Shown one piece after another: positions 8,190-16,843 of a stretch of DNA of 64,000 bases. Position 1 is the stretch's first letter. Each line of letters opens with the position of its first letter. The notes under the pieces were generated by a model. It did not search any database, was not told the origin of the DNA, and saw nothing but the letters and a program-made list of their open reading frames with translations. This DNA comes from Propionibacteriaceae bacterium (lineage in GTDB: Bacteria > Actinomycetota > Actinomycetes > Propionibacteriales > Propionibacteriaceae), in assembly GCA_031261485.1 (NCBI GenBank), contig JAISJO010000019.1, positions 1 through 64,000 of the forward strand. The letters run 5' to 3'. Both the position numbers and the translations under genes were made by a program.

Positions 8190-9732
8190 CGCCCCGCCTG
8201 CGACTGACACGATTCCCGACGCAGAATGGCTCCACCTGCACCCGCTGACTCCGTGGTTGCGGAGTTGGGCGGCTCTCGTCATCCTCGCGGGCATCCTGTA
8301 CAACTTTGTGCAAAGTGCCCTTCAAGATGGCCTGTCCGACATCGTGGACGCCGCCAGGGCCTTGGGCGTGTTCTGGGTCATCGCTATCATCATTGCTGTG
8401 GTCGTGGTCGTTCTCGGTGTGGCCGCGCTGTACAACCTCCTGTGGTGGCGCAAGGCTCGCTTCCATGTCGGAACCCATACTGTCGAATTGCGTACAGGTC
8501 TGCTGTTCCGCGTCCAGCGAAGCCTCAGACTTGACCAACTTGAAGCCATCGATATCGTCCACCCCCTTGTCGCTCGGATATTTGGCCTAGTCAAACTCAA
8601 GTTGGAATCGGCCGGTGGCCCCAATTCCAGTCTCAATCTGGAGTACTTGCGCAAAGACCTAGCTGAACAGGTCCGAGAACAAATCCTGGCGGCGAAGATG
8701 GGTCCGCAACCCCTGTCGGCAAGGATCACTCTTCCGACAAAGATCATTCTTCCGACGAGACCTGCTGTCGGCCTTGCCCCTCGCACCGTCGCTTCCGAAA
8801 CGGCACCTTCAGTGGGCGCTCCTGACGCTTGGGTCCAGGCCGCGCCCATACAACCCGTCACTATCCCCGCACCCCCGACTCCCGCGCCAATTCCTTCCAA
8901 AGAACACTTGTTCCGCGTGCCTGCTGCGTGGACCATCGGGGCGTACCTACGCAGGCTCGGTCTGTGGATAGGAGGGGCGGCTGTCTTGATCGCAGTGGCC
9001 GTCGCAGTCTTGATGCGCACATGGTCGATTCTGTGGTTCCTCTTTCCCTTCGCGGCGGGCATGTTCAACCAATTCCGCAAGTACATCTTCGAGGAGATGG
9101 GATTCACCGCCCAGGTCGCTCCCGAAGGGCTGCGCCTGACCCATGGCCTGACCACCACGACCCACCAGACCATTCCCGCCGCCCGTGTGCAGGCCGTGCG
9201 CTTCGACCAACCTGTGCTCTGGCGCAAACCTGGTTGGTGGAGGGCGGAACTCAATATCGCCGGGTACGGCATCGAGGCCAAGGGCTCGCGCTCGGTGCTT
9301 GTCCCCGTGGGAGACGCTGCCATGCTGGCCACCGCTTTGGCCACACTCATGCCCCGAGCAACCACCCAGCAGATGTGGGCCGTCATTCAGGAAGCCATGT
9401 ACGGGTCCGGTCCGACTCCTGGCTTCATCACCTCCCCCGAACGCGCAAAGACCCTTGACCCCTTCGCCTGGCGCAGGCAGGGCGTCATCGACTTGCCGTA
9501 CGCCCTTGTCATCCGAAGAGGTCGGCTGCACCGCAGTGTCACCGTTGTGCCGCAGGACCGCATCCAGGCCATGTCCGTCAGCCAAGGGCCTTGGGAGCGC
9601 CGACTTGGACTCGCCGACTTGGGCGTCCATTCCACGTTGGGTTCCATCGTCCCTGTTGCGACACATTTGGACGCCGCAGACGCACGTTACTTGGCCTTGG
9701 CTTACGCCCGGCGAGTGGAGTACGGACGCTAA
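8176..9732 (+). CDS. PH-domain membrane protein, YdbT-like
   Basis: This 518-residue partner of the upstream protein carries two or three YdbT-type PH-like modules. Paired helices near residues 35-80 precede the first module (FHVGTHTVELRTGLLFRVQR, SLRLDQLEAIDIVHP). A Pro-rich linker at about 195-240 is followed by a second helix pair and module (AQVAPEGLRLTHGLTTT) and a third (LPYALVIRRGRLHRSVTVVP). The membrane-facing repeats YDQLEAI/AARVQAVRF are typical of the family. Its start lies inside the upstream gene, indicating translational coupling. Confidence 0.88.
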   Translation: MSTPDAPPATDTIPDAEWLHLHPLTPWLRSWAALVILAGILYNFVQSALQDGLSDIVDAARALGVFWVIAIIIAVVVVVLGVAALYNLLWWRKARFHVGTHTVELRTGLLFRVQRSLRLDQLEAIDIVHPLVARIFGLVKLKLESAGGPNSSLNLEYLRKDLAEQVREQILAAKMGPQPLSARITLPTKIILPTRPAVGLAPRTVASETAPSVGAPDAWVQAAPIQPVTIPAPPTPAPIPSKEHLFRVPAAWTIGAYLRRLGLWIGGAAVLIAVAVAVLMRTWSILWFLFPFAAGMFNQFRKYIFEEMGFTAQVAPEGLRLTHGLTTTTHQTIPAARVQAVRFDQPVLWRKPGWWRAELNIAGYGIEAKGSRSVLVPVGDAAMLATALATLMPRATTQQMWAVIQEAMYGSGPTPGFITSPERAKTLDPFAWRRQGVIDLPYALVIRRGRLHRSVTVVPQDRIQAMSVSQGPWERRLGLADLGVHSTLGSIVPVATHLDAADARYLALAYARRVEYGR

Positions 9733-10528
9733 ACGCTTTAGGAAACGGGGGACTACCCGCAGAATGACGAGGCAGGCTAGTCAGTGTTTGCCTTGGGTCG
9801 GCAGACCCGGAACTGATATCGTGGAGGCCTCGTTCTTGGGGAATGACACTACCGGCAAACTGTCCCATGCAGACGGCGCGAGCCAGAACGCTCAGCCAAC
9901 TGAGGTTGGTCCCGTAGACGCGATGGGGTGGACGCACAAAAGCTCCCTAAAATGTACGTATTCCAGGTTTCGCAGGTACGTAGCGCAACGAATTGGCCAA
10001 ATTCCGAGCAATATTCTCTAGTCACTGAACACGACAGTGTCATGTTGAGTTTCTTACTAGATGTGCACGAGGCAAAGACGGATGTCCGAAGCTGGCAAAC
10101 CCCATGGCCAGCAGTACAGCGGCTCCTGAAGGCTGATGTACAAGGGACAGGAGAAGGATGAGCACACCACTCACAATCGGCAGGCCGGGCGCAGCCCGTA
10201 GAGGGATTCCCCTACGCGGCCTGGACTTTTTCAAGATTCACGGTCGCGGCGCATCCCCTCGCCGTGCCATGGGTCTGGGTCTTGGCGAGTCCACATTCAA
10301 CGAACCGGTCTTGGCGCAGCTTGCGTTGGCAGAACCCCGATCCACGCAAGACAGCCCGCTGAGCAATTCCCCGACCCAAGTCTGGGTAAGAACGACCAGG
10401 CGAGCCGCTCGGCTGCTTGGTGCCACACCTCAACCCGCTGGGCTGGCGTGATGTCGGCAGGCCACACCTGCCGTCCCCCTGAATAACCAACAACAAGGAG
10501 GTGAGTGGAACTGACTCCCTATGGCATG
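9733..10528. other. Intergenic region without a convincing gene
   Basis: About 800 bases separate ydbT from the proA-like fragment. Open frames here are short and have poor codon use and no clear ribosome-binding sites. The segment 9779-9795 resembles the dispersed AACCACTGA repeat. The segment 10181-10223 can fold into a strong nested stem. No tRNA, RNase P or tmRNA signature was seen. It may be decayed accessory DNA at the edge of the island. Confidence 0.5.
10158..10451 (+). CDS. Doubtful small open frame
   Basis: A 97-codon frame beginning MSTPLTIGRPGAARRG has AGGAG four bases before the ATG. The protein is basic and has no recognisable domain. The frame lies over a stable stem-loop, which argues for an RNA or for non-coding DNA. 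I list it only because the stretch is otherwise empty. Confidence 0.2.
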   Translation: MSTPLTIGRPGAARRGIPLRGLDFFKIHGRGASPRRAMGLGLGESTFNEPVLAQLALAEPRSTQDSPLSNSPTQVWVRTTRRAARLLGATPQPAGLA

Positions 10529-10568
10529 AAGTGCCCGCTGGCTTCGGCTCGCGGGCACTTCTCTTTTT
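10529..10568 (+). terminator. Strong intrinsic terminator
   Basis: AAGTGCCCGC and GCGGGCACTT form a perfect 10-bp stem around a 12-base loop, followed by CTCTTTTT on the plus strand. It directly abuts the proA-like repeat. Confidence 0.75.
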
Positions 10569-10575
10569 CAGGCCA

Positions 10576-10635
10576 GTGTCTGACCTTCGCCGGTGATGAC
10601 GTACTTCGTGGCCGTCATCTCTTTGAGACCCATGG
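10576..10635 (-). pseudogene. proA 3'-end fragment, repeat copy A
   Basis: These 60 bases match the 3' end of native proA (16852-16911) at all but about three positions and lie in the same orientation. Read on the minus strand they encode MGLKEMTATKYVITGEGQT and then LA-stop; the native gene ends RV-stop. The different last codons show the fragment came from another proA allele, not from copying the local gene. No upstream proA sequence accompanies it beyond a few codons (SRGA against ARGP). It marks the left boundary of the island like an attachment-site repeat. Confidence 0.85.
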
Positions 10636-10683
10636 CACCCCTGGACTGTTCAGAGACCTGCAGGTGCGTCGGGCGGAAACTGG

Positions 10684-10944
10684 CTATGCGTCGTAGTGGA
10701 ATCGTGCCTGGAGAATGACGATTCCGTCAGGACGTACCTCATAGACAAGGCGATGTTCCTCTGTGATGCGGCGTGACCAGATGTTCCCCAGCTGGTACTT
10801 GAGGGGTTCGGGCTTGCCAATGCCCGAGGTGGGTGAGCGCAGGGCATCGTCAATCAGGCGATTGATTCGCTTGAGAGTGGCCCGGTCGGTTCCCTGCCAC
10901 CACACGTAGTCAGACCACCCGTTCGTTGAGAAGGCGAGAGTCAT
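10684..10944 (-). CDS. yoeB: YoeB/Txe-family mRNA interferase toxin
   Basis: This 86-residue protein is a textbook YoeB: WSDYVWWQGTDRATLKRINR, GIGKPEPLKYQL, then IWSRRITEEHRLVYEV and the C-terminal ARFHYDA. The Glu-His-Arg cluster in EEHRLVY and the terminal His-Tyr form the ribosome-dependent endoribonuclease active site. It is encoded directly after its YefM antitoxin with a 4-base ATGA overlap. It sits 48 bases from the proA fragment, at the left edge of the island. Confidence 0.96.
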   Translation of the reverse strand: MTLAFSTNGWSDYVWWQGTDRATLKRINRLIDDALRSPTSGIGKPEPLKYQLGNIWSRRITEEHRLVYEVRPDGIVILQARFHYDA

Positions 10945-11192
10945 GACCGATCCAGCTCGTGAACGCGGGCCTCTCCCTTGTGGGACTGAGCAATCGACCC
11001 AAGAAGATGCTCAGCATTGGCACGAGTCGAAAACAGATACCGTGTTGTCTGCCAGGCCTCGAAATCGTCCTCCGACACTAGAACGCCGTTGCCAGCCTTG
11101 GACGTGATTCGAACGGTTGTGTGATCCTCATTGACTTCCGCCAAGAGTGGGAACAAGCTTTGCCTCGCCTCGCTCGCCGTCATGGTTGACAT
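10941..11192 (-). CDS. yefM: YefM-family antitoxin
   Basis: This 83-residue antitoxin begins MSTMTASEARQSLFPLLAEV, the Phd/YefM N-terminal DNA-binding domain, and continues with TVRITSKAGNGVLVSEDDFE. The C-terminal part binds YoeB. The start was set by GGAGG 5 bases upstream; a longer frame runs through the operator. It should autorepress through the repeated ATTGTACGA sites upstream. Confidence 0.95.
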   Translation of the reverse strand: MSTMTASEARQSLFPLLAEVNEDHTTVRITSKAGNGVLVSEDDFEAWQTTRYLFSTRANAEHLLGSIAQSHKGEARVHELDRS

Positions 11193-11207
11193 TGTTCCTC
11201 CATCGGT

Positions 11208-11228
11208 ATTGTACGAAATATTGTACGA
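11208..11228. promoter_or_regulatory. Repeated YefM operator half-sites
   Basis: ATTGTACGA occurs twice, 3 bases apart, 15 bases upstream of the antitoxin ATG. Each contains TGTAC, most of the TGTACA core recognised by YefM proteins. Binding is inferred. Confidence 0.6.
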
Positions 11229-11468
11229 CTCGGACGAGGCTGCGTCAACAACCCTTCCGGAGCGAAGGCTCAAGAAGGCTGGACAGATCCAAACGACTCT
11301 TGGTATACGGCACGGGAGTTCCTGTAGTGGGGTTCACAGGGAACAACTCAGACAACACAATCTCCTTGCGCTCCTGACTTAGCCGTCAATCTCGAGATTT
11401 GTTTCCTACCGGAGTAGACGGCGAAGAACGCAACAAGACAAGCACGACTCGGATGGCCTCGCCTGTCC

Positions 11469-14072
11469 CTAGGAAAGCAAACTTGGCCCAGCTTTCGGCG
11501 GGTGCGGCTTTGGCATTGGGAGGTCTGTCTCAGCTGAGGTCTTGGAAGGTTGAGGACTTGGCGGTGTTTCCCCGTTAGGAATGTCCGCCTGTCGAAGATC
11601 GTAGAAGCTCCCGCTCAAGCGAAGGAGGGTACTTGAAATGCTGTCGCTGGCGTCCCGGACCATCGCTATCTGCGTGTAGGCCCGAACCCAATCGTTCTGC
11701 ACTTTCCTCCTGAACTCGTCTTGCACACGCAGTGTTGTCTCGGATTGGTGGCTTGACGACAAGCGCTCCAACACGCGAATTGAGTACTCGAGGAATGCAA
11801 GCCAAGTCACGAAACTCGTCGTATTCTTCTCGAAACTCGCGGCTTTCTCAAATGCAGAGTAAGCGCGATCATAGTACGCATCAACGTCCACCTGAGCACG
11901 TGCAGCCTTTTCAAGGAGAACGGTTCCCAGTGTCGTGAAACTGTACGTATCTGGAAGCAAGTCTGTTGCACGAATTGCAAAAGACTCTGCTTTAGCCAGC
12001 AATGACTCGTCCGACACCGATTCTCGGCGAGCAAGGATCGCACGCTGTTCCCAGTACCGTCCACTCCAGGACCCGAAGACATCAAGTAGCGACTCGTAGA
12101 AAACGTCCAAGTCTGCGCCTGCGAACGCCACAGTCAAGTTGCGACGCGACATAAAGGCACCAATGAGCAGGGCAGTCGGGTTTCGCTCTCTCCGACTCTT
12201 GTCGCCGAGCCTCCCGGACACACTCCGGATTCCGTCTCGCACAATCTCAGCCGCGGCCTCGGCCCCTAGCCTGCCCACCAATGGCTCAAGAGCCATCCAG
12301 CGATGGCGAGTCCAGACACGTGTTCCATCCGTTGAGAGCAAGGACGATAGCTGTGAGTCTTTCCCCACACACCTAACCAGAGCATCACTATCAAGGCCTG
12401 CCATCCGCGCTGCATCGATGACAAGCAAATCGTGATTCACCAGCGATGCATAGGAGGCGACGAGGACCAACTTCTCCTTGGTGGGATCTTCGATACCGAC
12501 AAGCAACTCACCTACCCGACGACCAAATCCAGGGGCATTCTCCAAGTCAGCCATTGAAGAGAAGAGGCCCTTGCCCCGGAAGTGTGCCACCCGTCCCTTG
12601 TCGGGCCTATTGTCGATGATGCCTAGTCGACCAACCCTGGCCAGAGAATCCACAAGTCGGTTTGCGTCGATACTCGATAACCTATCTCGAATACTTGCCA
12701 CCCTATGGTGCGCAAGATGTGCGTTCTGCATTTTCCCGACGATGTTCGCTTCCTCGTGGGAATCATCCACAGCAACGCAGATTACACTGAGCCCTGCGCT
12801 CCGCGCGTCGGCCACAAGCTGATCGACATCGTCAACGAAGGCCGCCACACCGTCGAACAGAAGAGCAAGCGACTTGCCATTGGAGGCGAACCCAAGTATT
12901 GCCTCCTTATCAATTCGCCCAGATCCTCTGAACAGAAAAGTGCGCCAGGAACCCGCGCGAAGATGGTAGCCGACTTGCAAGAGTCCCGTTGAGCGTCCGG
13001 TCAACCTTTTCCCCGTATATGCAATAAGTGTCGAGGTATGAATCGTCTGGCCAATCTGGTCACAATCTGCTTTCGCGCTCGACACCCATTCAAGTTCAGC
13101 AGCAAGGTGATTCTCGATGTCACTCCATAGGGGTTCGTCCCCTCCGAGAAAGTCATGACCTCTCTGGACGGATGGCGACGAAGAAATGTTCAATTCGGTG
13201 AATTGGTGACCGACGCGCATAGCGAGTTCCTCATCTCCCGCGATGCCGTGCTCAAGGTCGAGCCCAGTCAGCTCCCCCCACTCCAGAACAAAATCCTCAG
13301 CTGACAGTTCTACGGGCACTAGGCCCCACCGGATGAGGTCATCGCGGGTTGCCGCAGAAATCGTCTTGGACACGTAGAAGCTAGGCGCGGCATGTGTCGG
13401 CCTACGACTCCGAATGACTGCTTCAATGTCGGGCTCGTCACGCATACGAGCGCCGATAATGACAAAGGGTGAGTTCCCATACGAATCACGGAAGTTGACC
13501 GGCCACGCCGCCGGAGTGGCGGCCGCACCTGCGTACTGGCTGAGCGAGAACACCAGCTTCCTTAAAGCGTCCTGGTCGACTACGCCATGCAGGTGAACCA
13601 CATTAAGTTCTCGGCCTTGACGGTATTCATCATCCCAGTTGAGGGTTTGGATGCGCTTCATTGATTCTGTAGCAACCGACCTGTAGGCCGCCTCGAAAGT
13701 GTCATCTACGTTCAACGTCCAGACCGTGGACCACGGGCTGCGCGCATAGTACTCCATCCAGTAAGGCGGTATGACATTCCAGAAATTGCGCCTGAACCAA
13801 GCATATATCTCGGGCTCGCCGATCTTCTCTGCAGCCCTATCGTATACACGCCAAAGTTGATCGTCTTCCTCAGCAGCCACGCCGAATTGCGTGCATAGAC
13901 GCCTGATCAATTCTTCACCGCCTGACAGGTTCTCACCTGCAGGAGAGACCGAGTCTCTGCTTGCTCCGGCCCCAAGCATCAAGTGGTAGTCACGATTGCG
14001 AACTGCACGTCGGAGAGCGAGCTTTTGCTGCCTCGTAATACCAATGGAATCAGCTGGAAGGCTTGTGGTCAT
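11469..14072 (-). CDS. SIR2-domain protein with P-loop (STAND-like) middle domain, probable phage defence
   Basis: This large protein has an N-terminal SIR2 domain: LMLGAGASRDS at residues 32-41, WTLNVDD at 118-124 (equivalent of the NYD motif) and VVHLHG at 158-163, with IIGARMRDEPD near 205-215. These are the NAD-binding and catalytic positions. Residues 308-319 (FLGGDEPLWSDI) match the linker that precedes the NTPase module in SIR2/STAND proteins. A degenerate Walker A (G-KRLT-GRST, 354-362, Arg for Lys) and a Walker-B-like SLALLFDGV (401-409) follow. The C-terminal 350 residues are helical and TPR-like, ending in a Pro/Ser/Thr-rich tail. Related proteins deplete NAD+ on phage infection. 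The start MTTSLPADS gives 867 residues; an in-frame ATG 46 codons upstream is possible. No Shine-Dalgarno is clear. Confidence 0.8.
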   Translation of the reverse strand: MTTSLPADSIGITRQQKLALRRAVRNRDYHLMLGAGASRDSVSPAGENLSGGEELIRRLCTQFGVAAEEDDQLWRVYDRAAEKIGEPEIYAWFRRNFWNVIPPYWMEYYARSPWSTVWTLNVDDTFEAAYRSVATESMKRIQTLNWDDEYRQGRELNVVHLHGVVDQDALRKLVFSLSQYAGAAATPAAWPVNFRDSYGNSPFVIIGARMRDEPDIEAVIRSRRPTHAAPSFYVSKTISAATRDDLIRWGLVPVELSAEDFVLEWGELTGLDLEHGIAGDEELAMRVGHQFTELNISSSPSVQRGHDFLGGDEPLWSDIENHLAAELEWVSSAKADCDQIGQTIHTSTLIAYTGKRLTGRSTGLLQVGYHLRAGSWRTFLFRGSGRIDKEAILGFASNGKSLALLFDGVAAFVDDVDQLVADARSAGLSVICVAVDDSHEEANIVGKMQNAHLAHHRVASIRDRLSSIDANRLVDSLARVGRLGIIDNRPDKGRVAHFRGKGLFSSMADLENAPGFGRRVGELLVGIEDPTKEKLVLVASYASLVNHDLLVIDAARMAGLDSDALVRCVGKDSQLSSLLSTDGTRVWTRHRWMALEPLVGRLGAEAAAEIVRDGIRSVSGRLGDKSRRERNPTALLIGAFMSRRNLTVAFAGADLDVFYESLLDVFGSWSGRYWEQRAILARRESVSDESLLAKAESFAIRATDLLPDTYSFTTLGTVLLEKAARAQVDVDAYYDRAYSAFEKAASFEKNTTSFVTWLAFLEYSIRVLERLSSSHQSETTLRVQDEFRRKVQNDWVRAYTQIAMVRDASDSISSTLLRLSGSFYDLRQADIPNGETPPSPQPSKTSAETDLPMPKPHPPKAGPSLLS

Positions 14073-14579
14073 GGGTAAAGCATGACAGTAACGTCGCTGC
14101 GTTGTTGGCGAAGGCCAAAGTGTGGGATTCACTGTGGCTTCGGCGAGGCGGATTGCTAGAACGGAGACTCTCGTTGACAACACTGTGTCCAAGTCATGTT
14201 TCTTTCTCACACCAGGAGTTTCATCCCGACAGTCTGCCGGACGGAAAGGAACCCTGCTGCGGAGAGGGGCTTCTCATTAGCCACCCTCCAACTCGTGCGG
14301 AATCGACTTGGAACTGACGGAAGGACGGCAAGAATCATCACAAAGAGACACCTCCTCGGGCGCCAGCCTCGAGAGTGACCAAGGAGGACAGAATACTCCC
14401 GTCAGTTGGGCTGGACAGCGCAATAGGCAGGGTCCGTGGTGCGGTGCCGATACTGCCATCAACTGTTCGACCAGAGGCCGAGAATCTGGTCTCCATTGAT
14501 TCAGATGAGACGAGGTCAATCTCAGAGCGCCTGCCGACGAGTCTTCGTACTAGAAGCGCAGTGGCAGGTTACCTCTACT
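14073..14579. other. Region between the SIR2 gene and repeat copy B
   Basis: About 500 bases with no strong gene. A 75-codon plus-strand frame (14375-14602) has plausible residue composition (ILPSVGLDSAIGRVRGAVP, RSAVAGYLYSLFRASV) but starts at GTG without a ribosome-binding site and ends inside repeat copy B. It could be the 3' remnant of a gene cut off by a recombination event. Confidence 0.4.
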
Positions 14580-14617
14580 CTCTTTTTCGGGCCAGTGTCT
14601 GACCCTCACCAGTGGCG
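14580..14617 (-). repeat. Partial proA 3'-end repeat, copy B
   Basis: The core GTGTCTGACCCTCACCAGTG at 14595 aligns with the proA terminus in copies A and C; on the minus strand it encodes TGEGQTLA. It also shares with copy A the flank CTCTTTTTCRGGCCA, which is not part of proA, so A and B derive from the same kind of donor sequence. Only about 25 bases of proA homology remain. It divides the island into two cargo segments. Confidence 0.65.
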
Positions 14618-15298
14618 ATGAAAACGGACCAATCGGATAAGGTCATTCACATACGTTCTGCTGGAAAGACCCACGTGAAGAAGACACTGATCAAGCGCAC
14701 GCTCATGACTATTGTCGGGGTCAGTCTTGTCTCCGTTGCGGTTGCTCTGCTGCGCCTGTCAGACTTGGGAACGGATCCCTACACCGTTTTGGTGATGGGT
14801 CTGGCCCATGCGTTTGATTCCACATATTTCGTGATTTTCACCATTGTCAGCGTCGCTCTGCTGGTGGGCGCCCTCATTTTCGCTCGAAACCTCCTGGGAT
14901 TTGGGACAGTCTGTGTCCTCTTGCTGATAGGCGCCATCGCAGATCAGGTGTTCAACGTCCTAGTGAACGTTTTCCCAGACCCGACTGTTCTCACGCGGAG
15001 CCTACTGCTCATAGGTGGCATCGCCGTCATGTGCCTTGGCTCAAGCCTGTACTACACGGCTGACTTGGGTGTGTCACCTTATGACTGCGTCGCACTCAGG
15101 CTTTCGAGAAAACACCCGAAGAGATTCAAGTACATACGCATCACGGCGGACTTGACCTGTACAGGGATTGGTTTCGTTCTCGGAGGCACAGTCGGGGTGG
15201 GCACTGTTGTCACTGCCTTCTTCATGGGGCCCCTCATCGCCTGGATGAATGAGCACATCGCCAAGCCGCTGCTGAAGGAGAAGGCCAGCGCAGACTAG
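14612..15298 (+). CDS. YczE/YitT-like integral membrane protein
   Basis: This 228-residue protein has five or six membrane helices starting at about residue 28 and the two family motifs RLSDLGTDPYTVLVMG and YYTADLGVSPYDCVAL, an internal repeat typical of YczE-like proteins. Transport substrate and role are unknown. The start is GTG at this position or ATG six bases later. Both lie inside or at the edge of repeat copy B, and no Shine-Dalgarno is visible, so the native 5' signals may have been replaced when the repeat formed. Confidence 0.82.
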   Translation: MAMKTDQSDKVIHIRSAGKTHVKKTLIKRTLMTIVGVSLVSVAVALLRLSDLGTDPYTVLVMGLAHAFDSTYFVIFTIVSVALLVGALIFARNLLGFGTVCVLLLIGAIADQVFNVLVNVFPDPTVLTRSLLLIGGIAVMCLGSSLYYTADLGVSPYDCVALRLSRKHPKRFKYIRITADLTCTGIGFVLGGTVGVGTVVTAFFMGPLIAWMNEHIAKPLLKEKASAD

Positions 15299-15367
15299 TC
15301 CTCGCCCACGCATCCCCGGTGGAGACGCGCAGAACAACACACAAACCTTTGAGTTCTCTTGTCGGCA

Positions 15368-16807
15368 CTAAAGCAGAGTCGCAATGAACGCAAACGCCGC
15401 TGCTTCGTCAACCGGTCCAAAATGGACACCGCCTCCAGTTGTCCACGTGGAGTCCGGAGGGTTGGTTATGGCGACGTCGATTTCTGAATAGCTTTCGGCG
15501 CGGACATCGACAACGACCACGGAAGTGACGCCCTGATAGCCGTCGGACCCATCGCTGTATGTGCCGTACAGGTCTCCTTTCCTGAACTTGATCATGACGA
15601 GGTGATGGCAGTCGTTGGGGCTCACGGCAATACGGTCCACTGGGACGCCGTACGCGCTGGCATCAAGTCTGTCGCCGCCCAACCGGTGCTCTGATGTGTA
15701 GCCATAGCTGCTGACGTACACCTTGTCGTCGATCCTCGCCGCAGTGCCAGTGTTGTCCAGCGTTTGATAGAAGTCGAGGTACGCCTCTCGCCATTCCCCA
15801 AATTCTAGGTCCGTGCCGTATTGGAATTGGTCATAGGACTCTATTGAAAACTCTGCGGCAGGGCGGCCTTGAATAGTCTCCATGGTGGGACACGACCTAG
15901 CCGCGTCCATGACGTTCACGTCCTGCAAGCTCACAGCAGTCGGATCTTTCCAACTGCTTCCGTTCAGGGTGGCGAGCGCCTCGTTCGCAGAGGCCGCAAA
16001 ACGCACCTCCCGAAGGGCGAGGCAGCCAGCGAAGACGGCAACCGAGTCATAGGACACGGAGAAATTCGGTGACACCTGCCCCTTGCTGCCAGTGGATTGG
16101 CGTTTGTTGGGAACGATCCACAATGTTTCCACCTTTGGTTGTGCGTCCAGCCCTGCCAGGGAGTACCAGAATGAAGACCCACGAGACAACTCAGGGACCA
16201 AAGTCAGGTCGATGATCAGTCTCTCGAGCGATTCCAGCGCAGGAGTGTCAGCGAGCACCAACTCATGGCCCACCGCCAAGGTCACAGGACAACTGACGCC
16301 TGCGAGGGGACCCAACTCCGCCGCGCTGACAGGCGCCGCGGCGCCTCTCGTGTCGACGATCAACGAAGAGCATGGGATGGCACTCAGATAGCTGTACCGA
16401 CTCCACTGCGCATCCGTCGGCCGAAAACCCCTCACAAGGTCGATGGAAACGGATATCCTCTTGCCGTCGCTGGGGCCTGCGATGGCGTCGAACAGCGGTT
16501 GGCTGTCAGCATTGACGTAGAGTTCGAGCGAATCGGCGCTTGGGTCGTACTCCGCATAGCCGATGTCCTCTTCAGACGCCTCTTGGGCTGCCTTTGCCGC
16601 GAAATACGCCGACTCGGTTGGCGTGCGACCGACCGGTATAGCTGTGTCCTTCGCACTCGAACCACCCGAACCGCTCGAGGCTGGCGCACCGCAACCAGCG
16701 AGGGATAGGCACGACAACACCAGTACCAACGATACAAGAGTTGTTACCCCATGTCTGGCTGTCGCGGAACCACCTTTGGGAAATGCTGCCCCACCTGTGC
16801 TACGCAT
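15368..16807 (-). CDS. Secreted lipoprotein of unknown function
   Basis: This 479-residue protein has a long lipoprotein signal peptide: a basic start, a hydrophobic stretch (TTLVSLVLVLSCLSLAGC) and the lipobox cysteine at residue 39. A Ser/Gly-rich linker (APASSGSGGSSAKD) follows, then a large extracellular domain of about 400 residues that I do not recognise. Parts such as LESLERLIIDLTLVPEL and CLALREVRFAAS hint at irregular leucine-rich-type spacing. The ATG has GGGAGGC 7 bases upstream. It is the last cargo gene of the island before proA. Confidence 0.8.
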   Translation of the reverse strand: MRSTGGAAFPKGGSATARHGVTTLVSLVLVLSCLSLAGCGAPASSGSGGSSAKDTAIPVGRTPTESAYFAAKAAQEASEEDIGYAEYDPSADSLELYVNADSQPLFDAIAGPSDGKRISVSIDLVRGFRPTDAQWSRYSYLSAIPCSSLIVDTRGAAAPVSAAELGPLAGVSCPVTLAVGHELVLADTPALESLERLIIDLTLVPELSRGSSFWYSLAGLDAQPKVETLWIVPNKRQSTGSKGQVSPNFSVSYDSVAVFAGCLALREVRFAASANEALATLNGSSWKDPTAVSLQDVNVMDAARSCPTMETIQGRPAAEFSIESYDQFQYGTDLEFGEWREAYLDFYQTLDNTGTAARIDDKVYVSSYGYTSEHRLGGDRLDASAYGVPVDRIAVSPNDCHHLVMIKFRKGDLYGTYSDGSDGYQGVTSVVVVDVRAESYSEIDVAITNPPDSTWTTGGGVHFGPVDEAAAFAFIATLL

Positions 16808-16843
16808 GTCTTTGCCTCCCTGCCGCCTTGGCTCTTTCATCTT

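Noticed and set aside
10232-10492. Possible remnant of an acyl-CoA synthetase on the minus strand
   Set aside because: One short phrase (AQRVEVWHQAAERLAW) looked like that family, but the next expected motifs are not found in any frame.
10505-10696. A 63-codon plus-strand frame with AAGGAGG upstream, running through the terminator and repeat copy A
   Set aside because: Most of it is the antisense of the proA fragment and of the terminator stem; the encoded peptide has no recognisable domain.
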